From the NCBI GenBank assembly GCA_030617565.1, contig JAUWVE010000047.1, forward strand, positions 1-10,263: a stretch of 10,263 nucleotides of DNA, written 5' to 3'. A model generated the notes under the pieces. It did not search any database and was not told the DNA's origin. It worked only from the letters and a program-made list of their open reading frames with translations. Each line of letters starts with the position of its first letter. The stretch's first letter is position 1. Made by a program: the position numbers and the translations under genes. The DNA comes from Gammaproteobacteria bacterium. GTDB lineage: Bacteria > Pseudomonadota > Gammaproteobacteria > BMS3Bbin11. Of this stretch, positions 1 through 6,561 are shown piece by piece.

Positions 1-1
1 A

Positions 2-178
2 GAAAGCGAGAGCCTGGAAGAACTGGATGGTTTTATCAGAGCAATGATAGAGATTAAGAAAGAGACAGTAGAACAGGCAGACACTGTAAAAACCGCCCCC
101 CATACCCTGCCTGTTAGACGGCTGGACGATGTACGCGCGGCTAGGCAGCTGGATATCGTCTGGCAAAAAAAAATATAA
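2..178 (+). CDS. gcvPB: Glycine dehydrogenase (decarboxylating) subunit 2, C-terminal end only
   Basis: Only the last 58 codons and the TAA stop are inside the window; the gene begins upstream. The frame reads ESESLEELDGFIRAMIEI and then VKTAPHTLPVRRLDDVRAAR. The ESES-EELD-FI-AMI pattern followed by an APHT segment is the characteristic C-terminus of the PLP-dependent P-protein of the glycine cleavage system, which decarboxylates glycine and passes the aminomethyl group to the lipoyl arm of GcvH in the cytoplasm. The short C-terminus after APHT suits the subunit 2 form of the split enzyme better than the long fused GcvP, but only the tail is visible, so the split form is an inference. A repeat element starts ten bases after the stop. 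Confidence 0.85.
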   Translation, partial: ESESLEELDGFIRAMIEIKKETVEQADTVKTAPHTLPVRRLDDVRAARQLDIVWQKKI

Positions 179-187
179 CCATTTTGG

Positions 188-268
188 AACCGTAAAGATG
201 CAAAGTACGCAAAGAAAGAACTATATTTAAAATGGGTTTTCCTTTGTGTCTTTCGCCTCTTTGCGGTT
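188..268. repeat. Short inverted-repeat element with 9-base phased arms (copy 1)
   Basis: The left arm (188–214) starts AACCGTAAAGATGCAAAG. The reverse complement of the right arm (242–268) starts AACCGCAAAGAGGCGAAAG. The arms match at 21 of 27 positions by eye and enclose an AT-rich centre of about 27 bases. Within each arm a motif like NNNGCAAAG recurs every nine bases. The element lies between the gcvPB stop and the PfkB kinase start, 35 bases before the latter. A second, longer copy is at 2435–2599. It resembles a non-coding miniature or palindromic repeat; no function is shown. Confidence 0.7.
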
Positions 269-303
269 GAAAAAGATTTTATTAATGCAACTGGAATAAC
301 AAC

Positions 304-1239
304 ATGACAGCTTTAATTTGTGGATCGATGGCCTTCGACACCATCATGGTCTTTGAAGACCGCTTCAAAAACCATATCCTGCCGGATCAGGTGCATATCC
401 TGAATGTTTCCTTTCTGGTGCCCAGCATGCGTCGTGAGTTTGGTGGCTGTGCCGGCAATATTGCCTATAATCTGAATCTGCTGGGTGGTGAAGGTCGGCC
501 GATGGCTACCGTGGGCCGTGATTTCGGTCCCTATGCTGACTGGATGGACAAGGCCGGTGTCAGTAGAGAGTCATTGAAAGAACTTGCTGATGATTACACC
601 GCGCAGGCCTACATCACCACAGATCAGGACGATAATCAGATAACCGCATTTCATCCGGGGGCCATGAACCAGTCGCATTTGAACAGGGTGTCTGATGAGT
701 CGGGTGTGTCTATAGGCATTGTTTCCCCGGATGGCCGTCAGGGCATGATCGATCACGCAACACAGTTTGTTGAAGACAGTATCCCGTTCATTTTTGACCC
801 GGGTCAGGGGATGCCGATGTTTGATGGTGATGACCTGAATCGTTTTCTTGAACAGGCCACCTGGCTGACGTTGAATGACTACGAATTCCAGTTATTTTCT
901 GAGCGAACAGGTAAAACCGCTGAGGAAATTGCTAATGAAGTGGATGGCCTGGTGGTAACCCGCGGTGGCGAAGGGTCTATTATCTATACGAAGAGTAAGG
1001 AAATATGCATACCCGCTGCAAAAATTGATAAGCTGAAAGACCCAACCGGCTGTGGTGATGCCTACCGTTCAGGCCTGTTGTATGGTTTGATGAATAATAT
1101 GGACTGGGAAACCACCGGGCGTCTGGCTGCAATAATGGGTGCATGCAAAATCGAAGTTAACGGTACCCAGAATCATGCGCCAGCACGAGATGAAATAGCA
1201 GAACGCTTTCGGGATAACTTTAACTACCAGCCCTGGTAA
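304..1239 (+). CDS. PfkB-family carbohydrate/nucleoside kinase (adenosine kinase-like)
   Basis: A 311-residue cytoplasmic kinase of the ribokinase/PfkB fold, the usual length for the family. The N-terminus has the first strand ending in CGSMAFD, where Asp12 lies in the substrate-binding position. PfkB signature 1 is the glycine-rich GGCAGNIAYNLNLLGG at about residues 47–62. Signature 2 is DPTGCGDAYRSG from residue 246; Asp252 is the expected catalytic base and the preceding glycines form the anion hole. Cysteine occupies the place of the more common alanine in GAGD. A VVTRGGEGS strand near residue 218 fits the ATP-binding part. Members transfer the ATP gamma-phosphate to a sugar or nucleoside hydroxyl; the substrate cannot be read here, though the N-terminal region is of the adenosine kinase-like type. 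Only a weak ribosome site (GGAA) precedes the ATG. It sits 125 bases after the gcvPB stop on the same strand and could be cotranscribed. Confidence 0.88.
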   Translation: MTALICGSMAFDTIMVFEDRFKNHILPDQVHILNVSFLVPSMRREFGGCAGNIAYNLNLLGGEGRPMATVGRDFGPYADWMDKAGVSRESLKELADDYTAQAYITTDQDDNQITAFHPGAMNQSHLNRVSDESGVSIGIVSPDGRQGMIDHATQFVEDSIPFIFDPGQGMPMFDGDDLNRFLEQATWLTLNDYEFQLFSERTGKTAEEIANEVDGLVVTRGGEGSIIYTKSKEICIPAAKIDKLKDPTGCGDAYRSGLLYGLMNNMDWETTGRLAAIMGACKIEVNGTQNHAPARDEIAERFRDNFNYQPW

Positions 1240-1270
1240 ACAGAGCATGACAGCACCTATCTTTATCTGT

Positions 1271-1333
1271 AATTATATAATATAATAATAAGCTTATATT
1301 GAGGCTGCTTAATATTTATGGTTCTTAGGCAGC
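1271..1333 (+). promoter_or_regulatory. AT-rich leader with -10-like hexamers and a stem-loop
   Basis: The gap between the kinase and the lysine-rich protein contains two overlapping TATAAT hexamers (1276–1281 and 1281–1286) in a run of A and T. No -35 box at good spacing is visible; the nearest candidate, ATGACA at 1247–1252, is too far away. Downstream, GCTGCTTAA (1304–1312) can pair with TTAGGCAGC (1325–1333) as a 9-base-pair stem with one G-U pair and a 12-base loop. No T-run follows, so it is not an intrinsic terminator. If transcription starts at the AT tract, the stem-loop lies in the 5' leader of the next gene. This is an inference from motifs only. Confidence 0.3.
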
Positions 1334-1378
1334 ACATTGAAGACTTAACACTGATATCTATCAAGCGGAGCTATAGAG

Positions 1379-2323
1379 ATGGCCGACGAAGAAAACAAGG
1401 TGGCAGCAGATAGTGCAGCTGCGAAAAAGACAACTAAAAGCGTTAAAAAGAAAACTGTTAAAAAAGCAGCCAAGAAGTCGGTCAAAAAGAAATCTGTAAA
1501 AAAATCGGTTAAAAAGGCTGTTAAAAAGAAGCCAACAAAGTCTGTCACTACTGAGAAAACAGCAACAGCGGTTACTGCTTCAGCAAATGGCAACGGTCAG
1601 AAAGAAAAGGCAAAAATCCGTCTTAAAACAACACAGACTTCTACTGTTGTTAGAGCCCCAGTACAGAAAAAAGACAATCTCGCCACGCTTTCCAAAATTT
1701 CTATAGCTCTACTGTTCATCATTGGTATCTGGGCATTTGTCTCCTATCTGGATGATGATGCAGAAAGCACTGAGGATAAGACATCTCCGGCACCAGCAAC
1801 TGTACCCGTAGCTCCAGTAGCTATGCCTGCGGCAATTCCTGAGCAGATGCCAATGAATATGGAACCAGCTGAGACTGCAACGATCGTTGAGCCTGTGCCT
1901 GAAGTAAAAGTGGATGTAGTAGAAGAAGTAGTAGTAGAGAAGACTGAAGCAGCCGACAAAATAGAATCTGAAGAAAAGGCAGAAGAAACCAAAGGCTTTT
2001 TTGAAGGTATTTTCGGCAGCAAGGATAAAACATCTGCTGACGGCACGGATGCTGCTACTGGTCCTGATACAGGAGATGTGGCCGCATCTCAGCCTGCTGT
2101 AGATCAGGCGCCAATGCCACAGCCATATGGCCAGCCTGCACCATGGGGACCGCCGCAGGACTTTGGCCCGCCACCGTATGGCGCACCATTTGATCCAGCG
2201 ATGCAGCCTATGCCATGGGGGCCGCCTCAGGGCTTTGCTCCTCCGCAGGATTTCGGTCCACCCCCGGGCTTTTATGATGACATGCCGCCTATGCCAGAAT
2301 TTGACCGGGGTGCTGGCTGGTAG
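1379..2323 (+). CDS. Unrecognised membrane protein: lysine-rich H1-like N-tail, one TM helix, Met/Pro/Trp-rich C-tail
   Basis: No family is recognised for this 314-residue protein. Residues 16–54 hold 21 lysines in variations of KKSVKK, as in bacterial histone H1-like tails. A hydrophobic stretch at about 107–124 (ISIALLFIIGIWAFVSYL) is followed by DDD, so the positive-inside rule puts the lysine tail in the cytoplasm and the rest outside. Residues 130–165 are Ala/Pro/Met-rich with MPMNM at 157–161. Residues 165–215 are Glu/Val/Lys-rich and end in a small GFFEGIFG segment. From residue 243 to the end it is Pro/Met/Trp/Phe-rich with near-repeats PWGPPQDFGPPPYG and PWGPPQGFAPPQDFGPPPGF. The ribosome site CGGAG (1366–1370) lies eight bases before the ATG. 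A terminator follows the stop, so this may be its own transcript or the end of one. Polyanion binding (DNA or polyphosphate) and metal binding are conjectures. Confidence 0.85.
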   Translation: MADEENKVAADSAAAKKTTKSVKKKTVKKAAKKSVKKKSVKKSVKKAVKKKPTKSVTTEKTATAVTASANGNGQKEKAKIRLKTTQTSTVVRAPVQKKDNLATLSKISIALLFIIGIWAFVSYLDDDAESTEDKTSPAPATVPVAPVAMPAAIPEQMPMNMEPAETATIVEPVPEVKVDVVEEVVVEKTEAADKIESEEKAEETKGFFEGIFGSKDKTSADGTDAATGPDTGDVAASQPAVDQAPMPQPYGQPAPWGPPQDFGPPPYGAPFDPAMQPMPWGPPQGFAPPQDFGPPPGFYDDMPPMPEFDRGAGW

Positions 2324-2374
2324 CCCGTTATTCAAGATAAGAGATATTACTAGCAGCGGTATGCTGTTAGAGTT

Positions 2375-2406
2375 AAAAGGCCGCGATATTCGCGGCCTTT
2401 TTATTT
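2375..2406 (+). terminator. Rho-independent terminator after the lysine-rich protein gene
   Basis: AAAAGGCCGCGA (2375–2386) pairs perfectly with TCGCGGCCTTTT (2390–2401) around a 3-base loop, and a T-rich tail continues (TTTTTATTTT). The GC-rich core with a U-tract is a textbook intrinsic terminator, 51 bases after the stop at 2323. The A-run on the left means it could act in both directions, but no minus-strand gene ends here. Confidence 0.9.
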
Positions 2407-2434
2407 TGTAACAATAAACTGAAGAAACTGGATG

Positions 2435-2599
2435 AACCGCTAACACGCAAAGGACGCGAGGAAAAAATATTGTACATCTAAGTTTGAAAATCCTTACAAT
2501 TTTCTGATGTTTAGAACCTACCGATAATTATGTGATTCCAGGGTTATGTTTTTATCTGAATAATTTTGTTTTCTTGGCGTTCTTTGCGCCTTGGCGGTT
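2435..2599. repeat. Short inverted-repeat element with 9-base phased arms (copy 2), abutting the MATE gene start
   Basis: The left arm 2435–2465 (AACCGCTAACACGCAAAG and on) and the reverse complement of the right arm 2569–2599 (AACCGCCAAGGCGCAAAG and on) match at about 25 of 31 positions. The centre of about 103 bases has no recognisable content. The arms share their consensus and 9-base phasing with the element at 188–268. The right arm ends eight bases before the likely start of the MATE transporter, and its GGCGG is the only ribosome-site-like sequence there. Confidence 0.72.
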
Positions 2600-2606
2600 T
2601 ATAAAA

Positions 2607-3965
2607 ATGTTTGAGAAAAGAAAATCGCTACTGCGGGAATACAGGCAGCTGGCAAAGCTGTCTGTGCCCATTACTATTGGCCAGATCGCGCTGATTGCTA
2701 CCGGTTTTGTCGATACCGTCATGGCGGGGCGTATTAGCCCTCTGGCATTAGGCGCTATTGCAGTTGGTGCCAATTTATGGATTCCAGTCTATTTATTCAG
2801 TGTCGGCCTGATGATGGCTGTCTCCAGCATGGTGTCGCATTATTTCGGCGCAGGCCAGACAGCCGCGATTCGAGATCTGATCAAGCAGTCCTTGATGGTA
2901 TCAGGCGTGCTGGGGCTGCTGGGTTTTTATTCCGTTCGACTGCTGTCTGGGGTGATGGGCTGGGTTGGGATTGATGAAGGTATTGTACCGGTAGCAACCG
3001 GCTATCTGTACGCCGTCTCCTGGGGTATTCCGGCTGTTTGTGCTTATCTTGCGCTGCGTTTTGTCAGTGAAGGTATCGGCTATACCCGACCAATGATGGT
3101 CATTCAACTTATTGGCCTGGCCATAAATGCATTGCTGAATTACATCCTCATGTTTGGCAAGCTGGGTGTCCCGGCGATGGGCGCGGTAGGTGCAGGCTGG
3201 GCAACTGCAGCGGTGATGTGGATTAATCTTTTTATGCTGGTGGTGTATATCCTTACTCATCACAGGTATGCCGATATATGGCAATCAGAAAAACTGAAAC
3301 CGGACTGGAAGCGCACAAAAGAGATGCTGCGACTCGGTCTACCGATAGCCCTGACACTGGTCAATGAGGTCGGGATGTTCTCCGCCGTTGGATTACTGAT
3401 GGGGAGCCTTGGTGTTATCGAGGTGGCCGCACATCAGATCGCAATCAATTTTGCAGGTATGATGTTTATGATTCCCCTGGGGATATCAGCCGCGACGACA
3501 ATAAGAGTGGGGCATGCGCTGGGTGAGCAACGGCCTGTTGATGCTCGATTCCGTGGCCTGGCAGGCATCAGCCTGGCCGGCATGTGTATGTTTGGTACCG
3601 CGAGCATTATGCTGTTGTTTCCTGACTTGATTGTATCGATATACAGCAAGGATGCTGAGGTGGCGACCATGGCTGTCACATTGTTGTTCATGGCGGCAAT
3701 TTTCCAATTGTCTGATGGGGTTCAGGTCTCAGCAGCCGGTGCATTGCGTGGCATGAAAGATACGCTGTATCCACTGCTGGTAAGTGTTGTGGCTTACTGG
3801 TTTGTCGGCCTGCCTTTTTCTTATTATCTGGGTATTAACCGGGCGTTTGGTCCGCAGGGTCTGTGGATGGGATTGGTGGCAAGTTTGACGCTTGCCGCTG
3901 TTTGGCTGGTTTGGCGGTTCTGGCGGGTTAGTAGAGGCGGACGCGGGACTCGGGACACGGGGTGA
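2607..3965 (+). CDS. norM: MATE-family multidrug efflux transporter (NorM/MdtK type)
   Basis: A 452-residue inner-membrane protein of the multidrug and toxic compound extrusion family, expected to have 12 membrane helices in two six-helix halves and to export cationic drugs in exchange for Na+ or H+. The first helix carries GFVDTVMAG with Asp36, matching the conserved Asp of NorM. The second half has SDGVQVSAAGALRGMKDT with Asp370, matching the cation-site Asp of the C-lobe. The frame is open upstream to a GTG at 2532, but those 25 extra residues (FVFLAFFAPWRF) are translated repeat element, so ATG 2607 is preferred. The only ribosome-site candidate, GGCGG at 2593–2597, belongs to the repeat. 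The last ten or so residues (RGGRGTRDTG) are encoded by a 7-base phased repeat and look non-native. It converges on the next gene with 47 bases between stops. Substrate is unknown. Confidence 0.9.
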   Translation: MFEKRKSLLREYRQLAKLSVPITIGQIALIATGFVDTVMAGRISPLALGAIAVGANLWIPVYLFSVGLMMAVSSMVSHYFGAGQTAAIRDLIKQSLMVSGVLGLLGFYSVRLLSGVMGWVGIDEGIVPVATGYLYAVSWGIPAVCAYLALRFVSEGIGYTRPMMVIQLIGLAINALLNYILMFGKLGVPAMGAVGAGWATAAVMWINLFMLVVYILTHHRYADIWQSEKLKPDWKRTKEMLRLGLPIALTLVNEVGMFSAVGLLMGSLGVIEVAAHQIAINFAGMMFMIPLGISAATTIRVGHALGEQRPVDARFRGLAGISLAGMCMFGTASIMLLFPDLIVSIYSKDAEVATMAVTLLFMAAIFQLSDGVQVSAAGALRGMKDTLYPLLVSVVAYWFVGLPFSYYLGINRAFGPQGLWMGLVASLTLAAVWLVWRFWRVSRGGRGTRDTG

Positions 3966-4027
3966 AAGAAGAAAGAGAGTTGCGATTTTGACTTTTCTTT
4001 AATCTCGTATCCTTAGTCCTTAATCCC
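3936..4027. repeat. Inverted pair of 7-base phased GAC repeats between convergent genes
   Basis: On the plus strand GAC recurs at exactly seven-base spacing (3940, 3947, 3954) in GGACGCGGGACTCGGGACAC. On the other side ATC/GTC recurs every seven bases (4002, 4009, 4016, 4023), which on the minus strand reads GGATTAAGGACTAAGGATAC. The two stretches are thus related degenerate heptamer arrays in inverted orientation around a purine-rich to pyrimidine-rich centre. The element includes the stop codons of both flanking genes (3963–3965 and 4013–4015). Function is unknown. Confidence 0.6.
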
Positions 4028-6079
4028 ATTTAAGTACGCATTGAAATCATCCAGGTCTGAAATAGCTGGCAAGCAGTTTGTTCCCTTGCAGGGGTAGGCG
4101 AGCACACCATCATTTGGCGCTGTTTTTGAAGATAGTAGTTCAGGTAGCTGTTCTGCATCAGACGGTATTGCCAGGACAACACGGTCAGGATGGCTATATT
4201 GCATCGCCAGATTTCTCCATATTTCCAACTGACGCTTTTCACCACGCAGGATGATAATTTCTGCAGGATAGAGATAGGCTTCAAGTGCAGAGAGCAGGCT
4301 GCCATGAGCAACCGGATAACGATTGATGTTGTTCCACAGTGTACGGAGTGTTTTTTCGGCAGCTTCGAGATATCTATGCTCACCGAGCAGATGGCCGATC
4401 TTCAGTAGCAGGCTGGCGGCAATGCCGTTGCCAGAGGGAATGGCATCGTCGGAGTCTGGCTTGATGCGGGTTAGTAATTGCTCATGATCATTGGAAGTGA
4501 AAAAGAATCCACCGAATTCCTTGTCTTCAAAATGCTCAAGCATACTTTCAATTAGTAATATCAGCATTTGCATGTCATCGGTAGACCAGCGAACTTTTAA
4601 CAATTCAAATAGTCCCGTGGCCAGCAGAACATAATCATCCAGGTAGGCATTCAACTGGCTTTTGCCGTTTCTTGCTGTAACCTGAAGTCGATTGCCGTCC
4701 CACAAATGCCTGCGAATAAATGCCAGTGATCGCTCAGCGGAATGTATGTATTCGGGCTTGCCCAGGACATCACCGGCCTGTGCCATGGCTCCTATCATCA
4801 TGCCATTCCATGCAGTCAGGACCTTGTCATCCAGTCCGGGCCGAATGCGTGATGCGCGTGCTTGCAACAGCTCTTTATTTGCCTGTGCAATTTCATTTTC
4901 GACAGATGCTTCATCCAGCCCGTTTTCCTTCGCAACAGCTTTAATAGTTTTCAGAGCATGAAAGTGCCACTGGCCTTCAAAATTAGCTTTGCCGGAAAGT
5001 TTGTAGCGCGACTGCAGCAACTTCCATTGCAGCGGTGTAACCAGTTTTTGTATCTGATCGGTCTGCCAGATATAGAACAGGCCTTCTTCGCCTTCAGAGT
5101 CGGCATCAAGGCTGGAGTAGTAGCCGCCTTCGGCTGACTGCATTTCTCTGTATACCCAGGCACAGGTGTTATTTGCGACGGCAAACATCTCTTGTGCATC
5201 ACAGCTTATTGCGGCATCGAGATAGATGGGAATTAACTGGGCATTGTCATAGAGCATTTTTTCGAAATGCGGGATCATCCACAGCTCATCGGTGGAGTAG
5301 CGGTAGAAGCCACCGCCTATATGATCATTGAATCCTCCTTCAGACATCTTGTTTAATGTGAATCGGCACAACTCAAGCAATGTCTTCGCAGTGTGTTTGT
5401 TATCGCAGAAATATGCATGCCGCAGGCAGCGTTCCAGATTGGTGGGATGAGGGAACTTTGGTGCACCACCAAAGCCTCCGTGTACAGAGTCAAAACTTTC
5501 CTGCAGGCTGCTGGCGGCACGCTCTAGTGGTTCATCGACCAGGTTTACCGCGCCACTGGAAGATGTATTTTCAGCAATGTTGGTAAATGCCGCCATCATC
5601 TGCTGCTTATGCTGTTGCAAGTCTTCTCTATGCTGCTGAAAATGGTCGTCAATACGTTGCAGAACATCTTTGAAAGGTGGCATGCCATGGCGGCTATCTG
5701 GCGGGAAATAGGTGCCGCCAAAAAAAGGTACCTGATCTTCGGGGTTGAGAAACATGTTTAACGGCCAGCCGCCAGGTTTCTGGTTTAGCATCTGGTAAGC
5801 TGTCTGATAAATCTTGTCCAGATCAGGACGTTCTTCACGATCGACCTTGATACAGACAAAGTGACGATTCATTATGTCAGCGGTCGCCTGATCTTCAAAA
5901 GATTCATGTTCCATAACATGGCACCAATGACAGGCGGCGTAACCGATAGACAATAGTATTGGCTTGTCTTCTGCTGCAGCTAGATCAAGAGATCTTTGTG
6001 TCCAGGGATACCAGTTCACCGGGTTCTTTGCGTGTTGCAGAAGATAAGGGCTGGTTTCATTGATCAGTGAGTTTGTCAT
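4013..6079 (-). CDS. Thioredoxin-fold DUF255 protein, YyaL / SSP411 (spermatogenesis-associated protein 20) family
   Basis: A 688-residue protein, the usual length for this conserved family. The N-terminal opening NETSPYLLQHAKNPVNWYPW and the thioredoxin-like domain (to about residue 170) are diagnostic. The redox motif is CHWC at residues 50–53 in GYAACHWCHVMEHESF, followed by VDREERPDLD and GGWPLNMFLNP. The rest is the alpha/alpha-barrel part related to six-hairpin glycosidases and N-acylglucosamine 2-epimerases, with GGFGGAPKFPHPTNLER, GGGFYRYSTDELWMIPHFEK, DADSEGEEGLFYIW, LTAWNGMMIGA and IPSGNGIAAS. No signal peptide is seen, so it is probably cytoplasmic. The biochemical role of the family is not established; redox or carbohydrate-linked roles are inferred from the folds. 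The ribosome site is weak (AAGAGA right before the ATG). The last residues GIKD come from the 7-base repeat that it shares with the convergent MATE gene. Confidence 0.93.
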   Translation of the reverse strand: MTNSLINETSPYLLQHAKNPVNWYPWTQRSLDLAAAEDKPILLSIGYAACHWCHVMEHESFEDQATADIMNRHFVCIKVDREERPDLDKIYQTAYQMLNQKPGGWPLNMFLNPEDQVPFFGGTYFPPDSRHGMPPFKDVLQRIDDHFQQHREDLQQHKQQMMAAFTNIAENTSSSGAVNLVDEPLERAASSLQESFDSVHGGFGGAPKFPHPTNLERCLRHAYFCDNKHTAKTLLELCRFTLNKMSEGGFNDHIGGGFYRYSTDELWMIPHFEKMLYDNAQLIPIYLDAAISCDAQEMFAVANNTCAWVYREMQSAEGGYYSSLDADSEGEEGLFYIWQTDQIQKLVTPLQWKLLQSRYKLSGKANFEGQWHFHALKTIKAVAKENGLDEASVENEIAQANKELLQARASRIRPGLDDKVLTAWNGMMIGAMAQAGDVLGKPEYIHSAERSLAFIRRHLWDGNRLQVTARNGKSQLNAYLDDYVLLATGLFELLKVRWSTDDMQMLILLIESMLEHFEDKEFGGFFFTSNDHEQLLTRIKPDSDDAIPSGNGIAASLLLKIGHLLGEHRYLEAAEKTLRTLWNNINRYPVAHGSLLSALEAYLYPAEIIILRGEKRQLEIWRNLAMQYSHPDRVVLAIPSDAEQLPELLSSKTAPNDGVLAYPCKGTNCLPAISDLDDFNAYLNGIKD

Positions 6080-6088
6080 TCTCTTAGA

Positions 6089-6304
6089 ATGGCTATTTTT
6101 CTGCCAGGTAACAAGACTGAGAGAGTAGGGGAATTAGTTCGAGCAGAATTATTAGAAGTAGCCTTAATTGATCGTAAAAGTCTGGATGAAGCTATCGATG
6201 CTGGAGCCAGTGCTAGATATTAGTAGATGCAACTGCTTATGTTTTCACCGATAAAGTACGAAATACCTGGCGGTGAAGCAGCAAAAAAAGGCTACCAACA
6301 ATAG
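6089..6304 (+). pseudogene. Possible decayed ORF of unknown origin
   Basis: An ATG at 6089 opens a 44-codon frame ending at TAG 6221, reading MAIFLPGNKTERVGELVRAE and later IDRKSLDEAIDAGASARY. Two stops follow in a row. In another frame, right after the break, protein-like sequence continues as DATAYVFTDKVRNTWR before a stop, which would fit a frameshifted remnant. In the original frame a 25-codon piece (6227–6304) also reads. No ribosome site precedes the ATG, and it starts only ten bases from the divergent DUF255 gene. No family is recognised. It could be a chance frame; confidence is low. Confidence 0.22.
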
Positions 6305-6447
6305 GAAATGTTGCATTTATCCATCGCCAGACATAAAGTCTGTAATGAATTATTTTTCTATTTTGACCACCCTGCTGCTCGACTCTCAGTCTGTATGAAG
6401 AGAAACTACAGGGATGAACTGATCAGAGTTTGCTTTAGGAGAGACGA

Positions 6448-6495
6448 ATGAAAACTATCAATAAGAAGACAGTATTAACAGCTCTGGTACCCTGA
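6448..6495 (+). CDS. Fifteen-codon ORF with a good ribosome site (leader peptide or truncated gene)
   Basis: AGGAGA (6438–6443) lies four bases before an ATG that encodes MKTINKKTVLTALVP and a TGA. The basic start followed by a hydrophobic stretch looks like the beginning of a signal peptide cut short by a stop. A probable terminator follows 11 bases later, and then rng. This could be a leader peptide, a remnant of a lost exported protein with its original ribosome site and terminator, or chance. There are no runs of one amino acid codon that would suggest classical attenuation. Confidence 0.3.
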   Translation: MKTINKKTVLTALVP

Positions 6496-6505
6496 TGGAA
6501 CTAGC

Positions 6506-6540
6506 AAAGGGGAGGGAATTTTTCTCCCTTTATTTATTTA
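6506..6540 (+). terminator. Probable intrinsic terminator between the tiny ORF and rng
   Basis: AAGGGGAG (6507–6514) can pair with CTCCCTTT (6524–6531) as an 8-base-pair stem with one G-U pair. The loop is GGAATTTTT, and a T-rich tail (TATTTATTTA) follows. Stability is moderate and the tail is interrupted by A. It ends about 20 bases before the rng ATG, so it would either end a small upstream transcript or act within the rng leader. Confidence 0.55.
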
Positions 6541-6561
6541 ATTTTCATAGAGCCTGATTCA

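Noticed and set aside
1345..1593. Minus-strand hydrophobic 82-residue frame (LTDFF repeats)
   Set aside because: It is the antisense of the lysine codons of the plus-strand gene, which has a ribosome site and sensible domains.
1709..2446. Long minus-strand frame of 245 codons opposite the lysine-rich protein
   Set aside because: It is a shadow produced by the biased composition of the plus-strand gene, rich in Trp, Arg and His, and runs across a terminator.
2532..2606. N-terminal extension of the MATE protein from GTG 2532
   Set aside because: The 25 residues are mainly the translation of the inverted-repeat arm, and ATG 2607 gives the normal NorM length with Asp36 in the expected place.
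3966..4012. Bidirectional terminator between the convergent genes
   Set aside because: The purine-rich and pyrimidine-rich halves pair imperfectly and contain few G-C pairs; the sequence is better explained as the centre of the 7-base repeat element.
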